Shown piece by piece: positions 1 to 8,455 of a stretch of 64,000 nt of DNA (its first letter is position 1; every line of letters begins with the position of its first letter). Source of the stretch: Bdellovibrionales bacterium RIFCSPHIGHO2_01_FULL_40_29 (GTDB lineage Bacteria > Bdellovibrionota > Bdellovibrionia > Bdellovibrionales > Bdellovibrionaceae); NCBI GenBank assembly GCA_001771815.1, contig MEPU01000004.1, forward strand, positions 744,001 to 808,000, read 5' to 3'. Below the pieces are notes generated by a model. It was not told where the DNA came from. It ran no database searches and worked only from the letters and a program-made list of their open reading frames with translations. Both the position numbers and the translations under genes were made by a program.

Positions 1-207
1 CCTATTTACAAAAAGTTTCACACATCCTGATTTTATTAAATAGAGTCCCTTAGTGGTGTCACCTTCTTTAAAAAGAGTTTCGCCCTCTTCAAAAGTAGCG
101 ACTTCATAAGGAATATCTTGAAGCTGGTTGAAACGATTTGAATCCAGTTCTTCCATATCGAAATTGTGTCCAGTTGCTAGCTTTATAGTGTCTGTTGAGT
201 TTGACAT
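1..207 (-). CDS. Cyclic-nucleotide-binding (Crp-like) protein, N-terminal part
   Basis: The gene runs off the left edge of the window, so only the first 69 residues are seen. After a short polar leader the residues from about 39 (FEEGETLFKEGD, then GLYLIKSGCVKL) match the start of a cNMP-binding beta-barrel as in Crp/Fnr regulators and cNMP-gated proteins. The ATG at 205-207 is preceded by a good AAAGG ribosome-binding site. Whether it has a DNA-binding HTH or another effector domain cannot be seen, so its role (transcription regulator or other cNMP sensor) is open. Confidence 0.75.
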   Translation of the reverse strand, partial: MSNSTDTIKLATGHNFDMEELDSNRFNQLQDIPYEVATFEEGETLFKEGDTTKGLYLIKSGCVKLFVNR

Positions 208-525
208 GTCTTACACCTTTCTTGGCTTAAATATGCCTATCCATAGGCAGGTTAATTAAGAGTGTTTATAAAGTACGCACCACCTATGCTCACATTTTAA
301 TGAACTTACTATGTGCTTACAATGGATTAAGCATACTTTGTTATCACCCATAGACAGAATTTATCCCGCCTCGATTTGAAGCTAAACACAAAACGTACAA
401 ATTAACTTATCTTAATACTTTCAATTAGTTAGATGACACTTCTGAGAATAAAAGCCCCAGGGAAATGTTTAATTTTGACAATCATTCCGAATTCATTTTT
501 AGTCTCTAAAACAAAAGGAGTTCTT
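208..525. other. Intergenic region between divergent genes
   Basis: About 320 nt separating the divergent cNMP-binding gene and the S1/P1 nuclease gene; promoters for both must lie here. A small dyad (CCTAT-CC-ATAGG, about 236-247) lies close to the cNMP-binding gene. No RNA gene or convincing coding frame was seen. An in-frame extension of the nuclease frame back to 433 exists, but the signal peptide argues against its use. Confidence 0.5.
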
Positions 526-1617
526 ATGAATTTGAACCTATTAAAACTTTCTACTGCTTTAGCCGTTGCGGCAACAAGCACTCCAAAATTAGCACAAGCC
601 TGGGGTGGCCGCGGTCACGATTCTATCTGCGAAGCTGCAGTGTTTTTAGTCAAAAATCCAAATCTCAAGGAGTACCTTCAGAATAAACCTCATATCATGG
701 GCCATCTTTGCAATGTGCCTGATGTGCATTGGAAATCCTTGTCTGATGATTCTAGAAAGTTTGGTGATCCGACTCACTTTATTGATGCAGAAATCCTGGG
801 ACTAAAAATCACCCAAATTCCAACGGACTATCAAAAAATTGTCGACACCTACACCGGCTCCGAAAATAAATTCCAAGATGGTTCTAAAATCTTCTCGGTT
901 CCTAAAGAGCTCGGCTCTGTATGGTGGCGCGCCGATCAATTCTATCGCCGCGCGATCGAAGAGGGCAAAAAAGCAAAATCATCTCCAACACCTACAGGCT
1001 CTAAAGAAGAACAAAACGAAACCCTGCCATACAACCAAGCCGTCTATCAAATGACAGTCAACATGGGGCTGATGGGCCATTTCGTTGGCGATGCCAGCCA
1101 ACCATTCCACAACACCACCGACTATGATGGCTATGCTGCAAATCACGGCGGAATTCATGCTTATTACGAAGATACTGCTGTTTCTTACTTTGACTCAGAC
1201 CTGGTATCTCAAATCACCAAACGGGCCCACAAAATGAAGTCGCCCTCATTTCTAAAACCAAAATCAGTGATCGAGAAAATGCGCCTCTTCAGCGAACTCT
1301 CTGCAAATGATATCAAATCAGTTCTGAAAGCAGATCCCATCATTAAACCATCACAATTAAAAATTGAAAAAGGTATGAGTTTAAAAACACCCGCTGAACG
1401 TCAACCAGGCTCTGTTGGGAATAAGCGATTTCAAAAATTGATCATCGATCAAATGGCCAGATCCAGCCTGATGCTGGCGCACCTCTGGGACAGCGCCTAC
1501 GAAGAAGCCGGTCAGCCCGTCGCAAAAGCTTACAAAAGCTATCGCTACCCACTAACTCCAGAATTTGTAATGCCAGATTATTTTGATACCCCAGTAGAGA
1601 TAATCAAAAAGAAGTGA
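526..1617 (+). CDS. Secreted S1/P1-type zinc nuclease
   Basis: Single-strand-preferring nuclease of the S1/P1 family (trinuclear zinc, cleaves ssDNA/RNA). Start chosen at 526 because AAGGAG lies 5 nt upstream and a signal peptide follows; cleavage after AQA at residue 25 exposes W26, the N-terminal Trp that ligates zinc in this family. Further ligands are visible: H31 (GRGHD), D66 (VPDVHW), H84 (THFID), the block H185-x3-D189 with H195 (GHFVGD, QPFH), and a C-terminal AHLWD. Length 363 aa is a little longer than the fungal enzymes because of a Lys/Ser-rich insert around 148-168. Predicted to be exported, where it could degrade external or prey nucleic acid. An insertion sequence begins right after its stop codon. 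Confidence 0.88.
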   Translation: MNLNLLKLSTALAVAATSTPKLAQAWGGRGHDSICEAAVFLVKNPNLKEYLQNKPHIMGHLCNVPDVHWKSLSDDSRKFGDPTHFIDAEILGLKITQIPTDYQKIVDTYTGSENKFQDGSKIFSVPKELGSVWWRADQFYRRAIEEGKKAKSSPTPTGSKEEQNETLPYNQAVYQMTVNMGLMGHFVGDASQPFHNTTDYDGYAANHGGIHAYYEDTAVSYFDSDLVSQITKRAHKMKSPSFLKPKSVIEKMRLFSELSANDIKSVLKADPIIKPSQLKIEKGMSLKTPAERQPGSVGNKRFQKLIIDQMARSSLMLAHLWDSAYEEAGQPVAKAYKSYRYPLTPEFVMPDYFDTPVEIIKKK

Positions 1618-1681
1618 GAAACTGATCTCTCACAAGGTCCCAGCAGCCCTCAAAACATCAGATAATCCATAAGGAATATCT
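1618..1681. repeat. Left terminal inverted repeat of the IS
   Basis: Begins GAAACTGATCTCTCACAAGG and ends GGAATATCT; its reverse complement recurs at 2644-2706 with three substitutions and a 1-nt indel. The transposase stop codon (1683-1685) lies immediately inside it. Confidence 0.9.
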
Positions 1682-1682
1682 T

Positions 1683-2594
1683 TTATATTGCGAACTGCTG
1701 GGAAATTATAAACAGATCTAAATGCAGCTGCAGATTTTCTGGCTTCTTTGTGGTGCACCAACTTCTGCGAGTGAGTCTTTTAATATGACTTCGAAGCAGA
1801 GCACACTTATGATTCACAGCAAATAATGGATCAAACTTCTTCTTACTTAATTGTTCATGCAGCCGATCTTGATGACGCAGTTTCTCGGCTCGATTGTATT
1901 GCTCGTACTGAATATTTGGAAAATGAGCTTTTACAATCCTCTGATAACTTGGACTAGCATCTGATTTTATGATCTGCGGAAGAGCCACTAACTTTCCAAT
2001 AACTGAGCTGAATGCTTCCTGCAACTTCTCAGCTCGCTCATCGATTCTTTTTCCATACTTTTTTCTAGAAAACTCCGCGAGCTTCCCTTTGGCTGGCATT
2101 TCAGCCACTTTTGCCTCGAGGATTTCAAAGGACTCATTCACAACCAGCGCAATACTGAGGGGTTTACACTTGGTATGATGAATGGTTTCCATCTCATCAA
2201 ACTGGAGTTCTTTGGCTTGGAATCTGAGTTTTTTCTTTTCCAGATCGACAATTGTTTTTAGCCACAGAAACTTTTTATAAGTATTGAAATAGGTCATTCC
2301 GAGAATGCGACTGGCTCCGCGGATAGAGTTACCTTCGATGAGAAGCTGAATTAGTTTTTGGTTTAGATCCATTTTTTTGTGTCGATAATCGGGCTTTAGA
2401 GTCCTGGAGGAGAAGATCTTGAGGCAACCTTTGCATTGATATTTTCTGATTCTTTTTTGGAGTCTTTTGATGCGAAAGTGCCCTTTTTTAATGAAGTGTC
2501 CACCGGATTGGTGGTGATACTGACACTCAGAATGTGGACATGTTTTTGGAGAAAAGCTCATCAACAGGAGGGATTTGCAAAATAAAATCCTCAT
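1683..2594 (-). CDS. IS1/IS1595-like DDE transposase with N-terminal zinc ribbon
   Basis: Transposase of the insertion sequence. The N-terminus has a Cys pair near the start (CPHSEC) and a second pair (CKGCLKIFSSRT) forming a zinc ribbon like InsA, then a helix-turn-helix-like stretch (IRGASRILGM). Candidate DDE residues are D in FDEMETI, D in IKSDASPSY and E in KKPENLQLH; the C-terminal NHKCALLRSHIKRL followed by that Glu motif resembles IS1-type transposases. The frame is uninterrupted, so the element may be functional. The ATG at 2592-2594 is used here; a TTG lies one codon upstream and another ATG 11 codons downstream, none with a clear ribosome-binding site. Confidence 0.85.
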   Translation of the reverse strand: MRILFCKSLLLMSFSPKTCPHSECQYHHQSGGHFIKKGHFRIKRLQKRIRKYQCKGCLKIFSSRTLKPDYRHKKMDLNQKLIQLLIEGNSIRGASRILGMTYFNTYKKFLWLKTIVDLEKKKLRFQAKELQFDEMETIHHTKCKPLSIALVVNESFEILEAKVAEMPAKGKLAEFSRKKYGKRIDERAEKLQEAFSSVIGKLVALPQIIKSDASPSYQRIVKAHFPNIQYEQYNRAEKLRHQDRLHEQLSKKKFDPLFAVNHKCALLRSHIKRLTRRSWCTTKKPENLQLHLDLFIISQQFAI

Positions 2595-2643
2595 CAAATT
2601 GAAGCAAGTTGTGTTCTACTGATCAAGGAAGTCCGGAATCCAT

Positions 2644-2706
2644 AGATATTCCTGTGGGTTATCTGATGTTTTGAGGGCTGCTGGGACTTTGTGAGAGATC
2701 AGTTTC
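2644..2706. repeat. Right terminal inverted repeat of the IS
   Basis: Partner of the repeat at 1618-1681; reads AGATATTCCTGTGGG... and ends GAGAGATCAGTTTC on the plus strand. About 50 nt separate it from the transposase start, enough for a promoter. Confidence 0.9.
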
Positions 2707-2761
2707 ATATTTACAAACAACTAAAAAGACTCTAGATATCTTTTTCTTTCCAATGAAAAAA

Positions 2762-2797
2762 GCAAAAAAAAAGCCTTGGTTTCCCAAGGCTTTTTCT
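2762..2797 (-). terminator. Intrinsic terminator of the porin-like gene
   Basis: Read on the minus strand: AAGCCTTGG, a GAAA loop, CCAAGGCTT, then a run of nine T. It lies about 26 nt beyond the stop codon of the outer-membrane protein gene. It is the clearest intrinsic terminator in the window. Confidence 0.9.
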
Positions 2798-2823
2798 ATT
2801 TTAACTTTTCTTATTCAGAAAAA

Positions 2824-3900
2824 TTAGAACATGTATGTAACGCCAACTTGGCTTAACAATGCAGTAGCTGAGTAAGTTTGTAAACCTGTAGCTAAGATTG
2901 TTCCGTCAACAGTCAACTTGTTGAACTTTAAACCAGCTCCGAAAGCTGCAGTTGTAGAGTTCGCACCTGGAGCAGTTTCTGTAGTCGCTGTACCAGCAGT
3001 TTCAGTTTTAGTGTTATCAAGTAATACTAAATTCTGAGTCAATGAACCACGGAAAGCCATCCAGCTGCTAGCTTCAACTTCTAAACCCATCCAAATAGGT
3101 AAGTTCAAGATAGTTGTTTTAGTGTCAGCAATAGTTTCTTTGTCTGCACGGCTAAATAATTTAGCACCGTAGAAAAACTCGTTGCCATCTTTTTTGTTAG
3201 AAGAAACAACACCGGCTTGGATATCCATACGTGTGAAGTTTGCTAACTCAGTTCCAGCAGCATTTTCTAATTTTGCACCAGCATTTGTCACACCAGCAAA
3301 AGCATACATATTTTCCATAGTGTAACCAACGTTACCAGAAAGACCAATAGTGCCTTTGTATTTAGTAGCAGCTGTATCAACTGTATTTACTAAACCCAAA
3401 CCAACTGAGAAATCGATTGCGCCCATACGCATACCGAAACGAGCACCAGTTGATGATTCTTTTTCATCGTTAACTTTGTCGTTGTAGTTAGAGTAAACCA
3501 AAGTTCCACCCCAAGCCATGTCGCCAGTTTTCATACCGTAAGACAACTCAAGTGGATTTTGTTGATTAGCGTTCGCTGGACCAGTCAAGTTAGGTGCGAA
3601 TGAACGTAATCCCCAGTCAGAAGCGTTTGTAGATTGGTGACCCAAAGACAAACCCATTTTTGCATCGCCCATAGAGCGAACAACCATACCTTCAGCATTT
3701 GCATTCTGAGTTGCAGTTGTAGTTAAACCAGACTCTACAGTTACATAATCGCCACCAACATAAAACATGTCAGAAGGGTTTGTGTAAACTGTTTGAGTGT
3801 CCACTAAGTGTGGAGAGCTACCTAAAGCTGTCATACGAGCGCGAGATCCGAAAGCGTTAACAGAAGCTAATGCTACTGCAATCACTAATAATTTTTTCAT
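2824..3900 (-). CDS. Porin-like outer-membrane beta-barrel protein
   Basis: 358-residue exported protein with a clear signal peptide (MKKLLVIAVALASVNAFG) and alternating polar/aromatic strands to a terminal VGVTYMF, typical of an outer-membrane barrel with C-terminal Phe. Start at 3898-3900 is set by AAAGGACG upstream and the signal peptide; the frame extends 18 codons further without support. Its own promoter region and a strong terminator (2762-2797) mark a single-gene, probably highly expressed unit. Codon use is narrow (GTT, GCA/GCT, AAC favoured), unlike the neighbours, as expected for an abundant protein. I do not recognise a named family; pore function is an inference. Confidence 0.72.
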   Translation of the reverse strand: MKKLLVIAVALASVNAFGSRARMTALGSSPHLVDTQTVYTNPSDMFYVGGDYVTVESGLTTTATQNANAEGMVVRSMGDAKMGLSLGHQSTNASDWGLRSFAPNLTGPANANQQNPLELSYGMKTGDMAWGGTLVYSNYNDKVNDEKESSTGARFGMRMGAIDFSVGLGLVNTVDTAATKYKGTIGLSGNVGYTMENMYAFAGVTNAGAKLENAAGTELANFTRMDIQAGVVSSNKKDGNEFFYGAKLFSRADKETIADTKTTILNLPIWMGLEVEASSWMAFRGSLTQNLVLLDNTKTETAGTATTETAPGANSTTAAFGAGLKFNKLTVDGTILATGLQTYSATALLSQVGVTYMF

Positions 3901-4411
3901 TTTGCGTCCTTTCGTTAAGTGCAAATTGTTTTTTTGTTTTACCTTATGGATCAAATCCTAATGAGGGGCGTTTTTAAACGCAACGGAAAAAATGAATCAC
4001 CATAGAGGATTGCATGTCTTGAGTTGCTGAAATTTCAGGATTGTGTAGCCTAAAGACATCACTGCTTTCTGTGAAAATTTTGAAATATTTCTGAGCACTT
4101 CAAATATTTTTCTTTGATATTTTTAATGTATTTCAGTTTGTAAAAATCGCTGAAACTGATATCTGTAGCGGGTTTCACAAACTGTCATTCAAAGTACTGA
4201 TGTCTTTGATTTTGAAGCACCTCGATACTCCGCAATGCACATGTTTTGAGTATGTATTTTACTTCTAAAAAATAACGCATAGGCGCAAACCGCATGAAGT
4301 CATTCTTGGACCAAGGTCTAGGATAAGCCTGTTATTTGACCGTTTTTAGCCGCCAGACCAACTACAGGTAGGATCTAGGTTCTGTTAATTAAACTAAACT
4401 TGGATTTTGAC
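3901..4411. other. Long intergenic region before rnr
   Basis: About 510 nt between divergent genes, the longest gene-free stretch in the window. It holds several dyads: GCGTTT-TT-AAACGC at 3968-3981 in the porin promoter region, CTGAAATTTCAG near 4038-4049, and TCAGTTT...AAACTGA near 4134-4159. The final 150 nt before rnr are unusually long for a leader here. No recognisable RNA gene was seen, though an untranslated regulatory leader or small RNA is possible. Confidence 0.5.
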
Positions 4412-6898
4412 ATGACTTTTATCATTCATAAACTGAATATGAAACTCATGAATTCAAAATTGAAAAGCTTAACTGGAATGATCAAACGCCACCCTGATGG
4501 ATTTGGATTTTTCATTCCAGACGATCAAGAACATGCCGATGTCTATATCCCTTCCGCAGGTATGCATACGGCCATGACGAATGATCGAGTCACTGTTGCT
4601 GTTGAAAAAGAACGCGATGGACGCTTTCGCGGAGAAATTCTTCGCATCGAAGAGCGTTCTCAGAATAAAATTGCAGGAAAATTTACGAAATTAAATGAAC
4701 GCCTCGGTATTATTAAAGACGAAGGCAAGGGCTGGGGGTCAGATCTTCGCATTCCATTGGAAAAATCAATGAATGCAAAGGATGGCGAGCTGGTTGCCGC
4801 ACGCATCACTCAGTATCCTGATGCCGGAAAATTTGAAGGCGAAGTTTCTGAAGTTATCGGAGACGCGCTCAATCCATTGAATGATATCAAACGTGTCATT
4901 ATCACTCAGAATATTCCCGAAAAGTTTACTCCTGAAACTCTGGAACAAGCCCAACGATTCGCTGCAAATCCGACTGAAAAAGATTTTGAAGGACGCACGG
5001 ATTTACGTCATTTGCCGATCATTACTATAGATGGCGCTACCGCAAAGGATTTCGATGATGCGGTTTATGTCGAGATGACCGATGTTGGTTTTCACCTTTA
5101 TGTAGCGATTGCAGATGTCAGTCATTACGTCACTGTCCATTCTGCCATGGACAAAGATGCTTATGAACGTGGAACCTCTGTTTATTTTCCGAATTATGTT
5201 GTTCCTATGTTGCCCGAAGCTATTAGTAATGGACTTTGTTCTTTGAATCCTCATGTGCCTCGTTTAGCCCTAGTTGCTGAAATGAATTTTGATTTTACTG
5301 GCGACATGACGGATTCTCGGTTTTATGAAGGTGTCATCGAAAGCAAATCACGCGTCACCTATGGTGAAGCCCAAGAGCTTTTGGATGGAAATCCAGCAGA
5401 ATCAACTGTTTCAACTAAAAACAAAGATGTTCAAGAAAATATTTTTCGCTGTGCTGATTTGGCAAAAGTTTTGATGGCGAAACGCTTTAAAGAAGGATCT
5501 TTGGATCTTGAAGTGCCCGAAACCGAACTTGTTATTGATGGCACCGGAGAACCGATTGACATTATCAAATCAGAACGTCTTTTTGCACATCGCCTGATCG
5601 AAGAACTAATGCTGGCTGCGAATGTGGCTGTGGCTAAGTTTTTATCGTCAAAAGAAGTTCCGGCTATGTACCGGGTCCACGAAGAGCCCGCCAGCGAGAA
5701 AATCGAAATTTTACAGCGCTATATGAAAAATTTCGGAGCACAAACCGCTGTTGGCGGTGGCAAATTACAAAAAAGACTCACCCGTATGCTTCAAGAATTT
5801 GAAGGCAAACCCGAAGCTCAGATTATTCATATTCTGACTTTGCGCTCAATGAGTCAGGCTAAATACACCAAAGAAAATGTGGGACACTTTGGATTAGGAT
5901 TCGAATTTTACACGCACTTCACCTCACCCATCCGTCGTTATCCTGATTTAATTGTACATCGCTTATTAAAAAATTTAGCTATTCCTGGCAGCCACTATCG
6001 CTTGATGAGCGAAGATGATTTAGCAACTGCAGGCACCTGGCTGTCTGCTTGCGAGCAAAAATCCGCAAAAGCAGAACGCCAAATTCAAGCTATCAAAAAA
6101 GCCCGCTTTATGAAAAAAATGGAAGGCGAAGAATTCGAAGGAATCGTCAGTTCTGTTACAAAATTTGGATTATTTATACTTTTACGCCAGTTTAATATTG
6201 ATGGCTTAGTTCGCCTGGATGATTTGGGATTAGATAAATGGGAGTTTGATGACGAAAATTTAACTCTGACCGCAAAGCGATCTGGGATGACCTACAAAAT
6301 GGGCGATCAGCTGAAAGTGATTGTCAGTGCAGTTGATGTGGAACAAGGCCAAATTAATTTTGTCATCGATAAAGAGAAAAAAGATCACCCAATCGGCAAA
6401 GTAACTACTTATGCCCGGCCCAAAAAAGCAGACGAGGCTTCTTCACGTAAAAATTTTCGTTCACAACGACGTCCTGAGAAATCATCTGATCGAAAAAAGA
6501 CTTCTGATAAAAAATCTTTCGAGAAAAAAACATTCGAAAAAAAATCCTTCCAAAAGAAAATTGTCGGAAACAAACAGCAGCAGCAACCTGCTTTTGATAT
6601 TAAAAAATTTCGCCCGGCCGGCGTGACCAGTACGCCAGCTCCTGCGACAACTTCGAATTCAACATCAGGTGGCAGTTACGAGATCAAGCCACGGTATGCT
6701 TCTTTAGCTGATTATTTAGATCAAAAAGGGAATAATAAGAATGAAGAAACCACCAACTCGAAATCAGCAGCGAAGTCCTCTGCTGGGGCCACTCCGAATC
6801 GGACGCACTTTAAGAAACGCCAATCGTCTTCGAACGATTCTGGGGGTGTTCGCAAAGCACGGCCTCAAAAATCTAGTCGAAAAAATAAATCTCGGTAA
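4412..6898 (+). CDS. rnr: Ribonuclease R
   Basis: 3'-to-5' exoribonuclease of the RNB family, which degrades structured RNA and works in quality control. N-terminal cold-shock-like OB domains (IKRHPDGFGFFIPDD near the start), the RNB catalytic block with DGATAKDFDDA around residue 210 carrying the metal-binding Asp residues, and a C-terminal S1 domain (FEGIVSSVTKFGLFILL). After it comes a low-complexity Lys/Arg/Ser/Gln-rich tail of about 150 residues, probably RNA-binding. Start is uncertain: TTG 4400, ATG 4412 (weak GGA upstream), ATG 4439 or 4448. Its last 158 nt overlap ubiB in another frame, so the tail is encoded by DNA that also encodes the N-terminus of UbiB. Confidence 0.93.
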   Translation: MTFIIHKLNMKLMNSKLKSLTGMIKRHPDGFGFFIPDDQEHADVYIPSAGMHTAMTNDRVTVAVEKERDGRFRGEILRIEERSQNKIAGKFTKLNERLGIIKDEGKGWGSDLRIPLEKSMNAKDGELVAARITQYPDAGKFEGEVSEVIGDALNPLNDIKRVIITQNIPEKFTPETLEQAQRFAANPTEKDFEGRTDLRHLPIITIDGATAKDFDDAVYVEMTDVGFHLYVAIADVSHYVTVHSAMDKDAYERGTSVYFPNYVVPMLPEAISNGLCSLNPHVPRLALVAEMNFDFTGDMTDSRFYEGVIESKSRVTYGEAQELLDGNPAESTVSTKNKDVQENIFRCADLAKVLMAKRFKEGSLDLEVPETELVIDGTGEPIDIIKSERLFAHRLIEELMLAANVAVAKFLSSKEVPAMYRVHEEPASEKIEILQRYMKNFGAQTAVGGGKLQKRLTRMLQEFEGKPEAQIIHILTLRSMSQAKYTKENVGHFGLGFEFYTHFTSPIRRYPDLIVHRLLKNLAIPGSHYRLMSEDDLATAGTWLSACEQKSAKAERQIQAIKKARFMKKMEGEEFEGIVSSVTKFGLFILLRQFNIDGLVRLDDLGLDKWEFDDENLTLTAKRSGMTYKMGDQLKVIVSAVDVEQGQINFVIDKEKKDHPIGKVTTYARPKKADEASSRKNFRSQRRPEKSSDRKKTSDKKSFEKKTFEKKSFQKKIVGNKQQQQPAFDIKKFRPAGVTSTPAPATTSNSTSGGSYEIKPRYASLADYLDQKGNNKNEETTNSKSAAKSSAGATPNRTHFKKRQSSSNDSGGVRKARPQKSSRKNKSR

Positions 6899-8444
6899 TC
6901 TGGTTTCTTCCACAGACACCAGCGAAGAGAAAGAATTATTGTCACTGCCCACGCGTGTTCGCCTCAGCTTTGAAGAGCTTGGTCCAACATTTGTCAAATT
7001 TGGTCAGCTCTTAGCATCACGCCCCGATTTAATCCCTGATGATTACTTAGAAGAAATGCTTCTTCTGCATGATCAAGTTCAGCCCTTAGACTACAAAATT
7101 ATCGAGCAAGTCTTGGCTGAAGAACTAGGCCCCCAATGGAAACAAAATTTTTCTCATGTTGATGAAATTCCCTTGGGATCAGCCAGTATTGCTCAGGTTC
7201 ACAAAGCCATTTTAAATAATGGAACCTCTGTGGTGTTGAAAGTTCAGCGTCCTGGAATTGTCAGCATCATCAATGACGATTTGAATGTTCTTTATTTTAT
7301 TGCGGAACTTCTGGAAAAATATATTCCAGAAGTCCGACTATTTAATCCTGTGGCTATGGTGGATGAGTATTTTAAAACTCTAGAACTTGAAACAAACTTT
7401 GTTATTGAAGGCAATAATGTCCGCAAGTTTAAAGAAAATTTCAAAGCCGAAGAAAATGTTTTTATACCCAACGTGCATTTTGATTTAACCACAGAACGCA
7501 TTCTGGTTATGGACATGATGACTGGTCGATGCCTGACTCAAGACGACGCCCTTCTTCAGCAGGGCATTCAAGCCGAAGAAGTTATCAAATTGGGACTTCG
7601 CACTTATTTAAAAATGGTTTTTATTGATGGTTTTTTTCATGGTGATCTTCATGCTGGAAACTTTTTCGTCTTTCCTCAAAATAAAATTGGATTGATCGAT
7701 TTTGGAGTTGTTGGTCGTCTTAATAATAAAACACAAAATGCCATTGTAAATATGTTGCTGGCACTATCTAAAGAAGATTATTTACGACTGGCTTACGAGT
7801 ATGTGGATTTGGCCCCTTTTTCCGAAACCGTCAATGTGGATCAGTTTGCCAAAGAGCTTCAATCCTTAATTTCACCGTACTATGGCTTAACCACTAAACA
7901 CATGAATATTGGAAAAATTTTAATGTCCTCTGCAAGCGTTGCCGCTGCCCATGGGTTATCGGTTCCGGCTGAATTGATGATGTTCTTTAAATCCATTATT
8001 TCCATTGAAGGCCTTGGTCAGCGCATCGTTCCCGATTTTGATTTTTTGAAGTACACGCTATCCATGGTTGGAGAAGTGGCTCAGCACCAATTTCAACCAG
8101 CGAAATTTATCGACGAAGCCGGTCTTTTACTGCGCGAGTCTCGAGGATTTTTGAATTCACTACCACGCCAGCTGAATCTGATCTTGCGGCGATTGAATTC
8201 GCCGGATCACCGATCCCGCATCGATGTTCAAGGCCTGGATGATTTTCGTCGAAGCATCGAAAGCTCGTTTAACCTGTTGTTTTTAGGAATTGTCATTGCC
8301 GCATTGATCATTTCAAGCTCGCTGATTTACCCAACTCAGGTGCATTGGACTCTGGCCGGAATGCCCGGAATCAGCTTGATCGGTTACATACTGGCTATTG
8401 TTTTTGGAGTTGTTGCGGTGATCAATTATTTTAAAAAATCTTAA
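6741..8444 (+). CDS. ubiB: UbiB/AarF (ABC1) family atypical kinase/ATPase
   Basis: Membrane-associated atypical kinase supporting isoprenoid quinone synthesis. Family signatures in order: KFGQ at 86-89 (ABC1-specific), LGSASIAQVHKA Ala-rich loop, VVLKVQRPG with the Lys, ELETNF, FFHGDLHAGNFFV catalytic loop and LIDFG metal motif; two hydrophobic helices close the C-terminus. The ATG at 6741 has AAAGGGA about 9 nt upstream, and residues 17-52 look like a genuine ABC1 N-terminus, so the 158-nt overlap with rnr appears real rather than a start-call artefact. As the locus also has menaquinone genes, the quinone served is probably menaquinone. Confidence 0.9.
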   Translation: MKKPPTRNQQRSPLLGPLRIGRTLRNANRLRTILGVFAKHGLKNLVEKINLGNLVSSTDTSEEKELLSLPTRVRLSFEELGPTFVKFGQLLASRPDLIPDDYLEEMLLLHDQVQPLDYKIIEQVLAEELGPQWKQNFSHVDEIPLGSASIAQVHKAILNNGTSVVLKVQRPGIVSIINDDLNVLYFIAELLEKYIPEVRLFNPVAMVDEYFKTLELETNFVIEGNNVRKFKENFKAEENVFIPNVHFDLTTERILVMDMMTGRCLTQDDALLQQGIQAEEVIKLGLRTYLKMVFIDGFFHGDLHAGNFFVFPQNKIGLIDFGVVGRLNNKTQNAIVNMLLALSKEDYLRLAYEYVDLAPFSETVNVDQFAKELQSLISPYYGLTTKHMNIGKILMSSASVAAAHGLSVPAELMMFFKSIISIEGLGQRIVPDFDFLKYTLSMVGEVAQHQFQPAKFIDEAGLLLRESRGFLNSLPRQLNLILRRLNSPDHRSRIDVQGLDDFRRSIESSFNLLFLGIVIAALIISSSLIYPTQVHWTLAGMPGISLIGYILAIVFGVVAVINYFKKS

Positions 8445-8455
8445 AGGAGAACCGC

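Larger units (their letters stand above)
1618..2706. mobile_element. Insertion sequence with long terminal inverted repeats
   Basis: A 1.09-kb element bounded by about 64-bp inverted repeats (1618-1681 and 2644-2706) that agree at about 60 of 64 positions, with one transposase gene filling the interior. The left end begins on the base after the stop codon of the S1/P1 nuclease. I could not find a target-site duplication in the flanks (left flank ends AAGAAGTGA, right flank begins ATATTTAC). IS1- or IS1595-like by transposase, but the repeats are longer than usual for those families. Confidence 0.85.
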
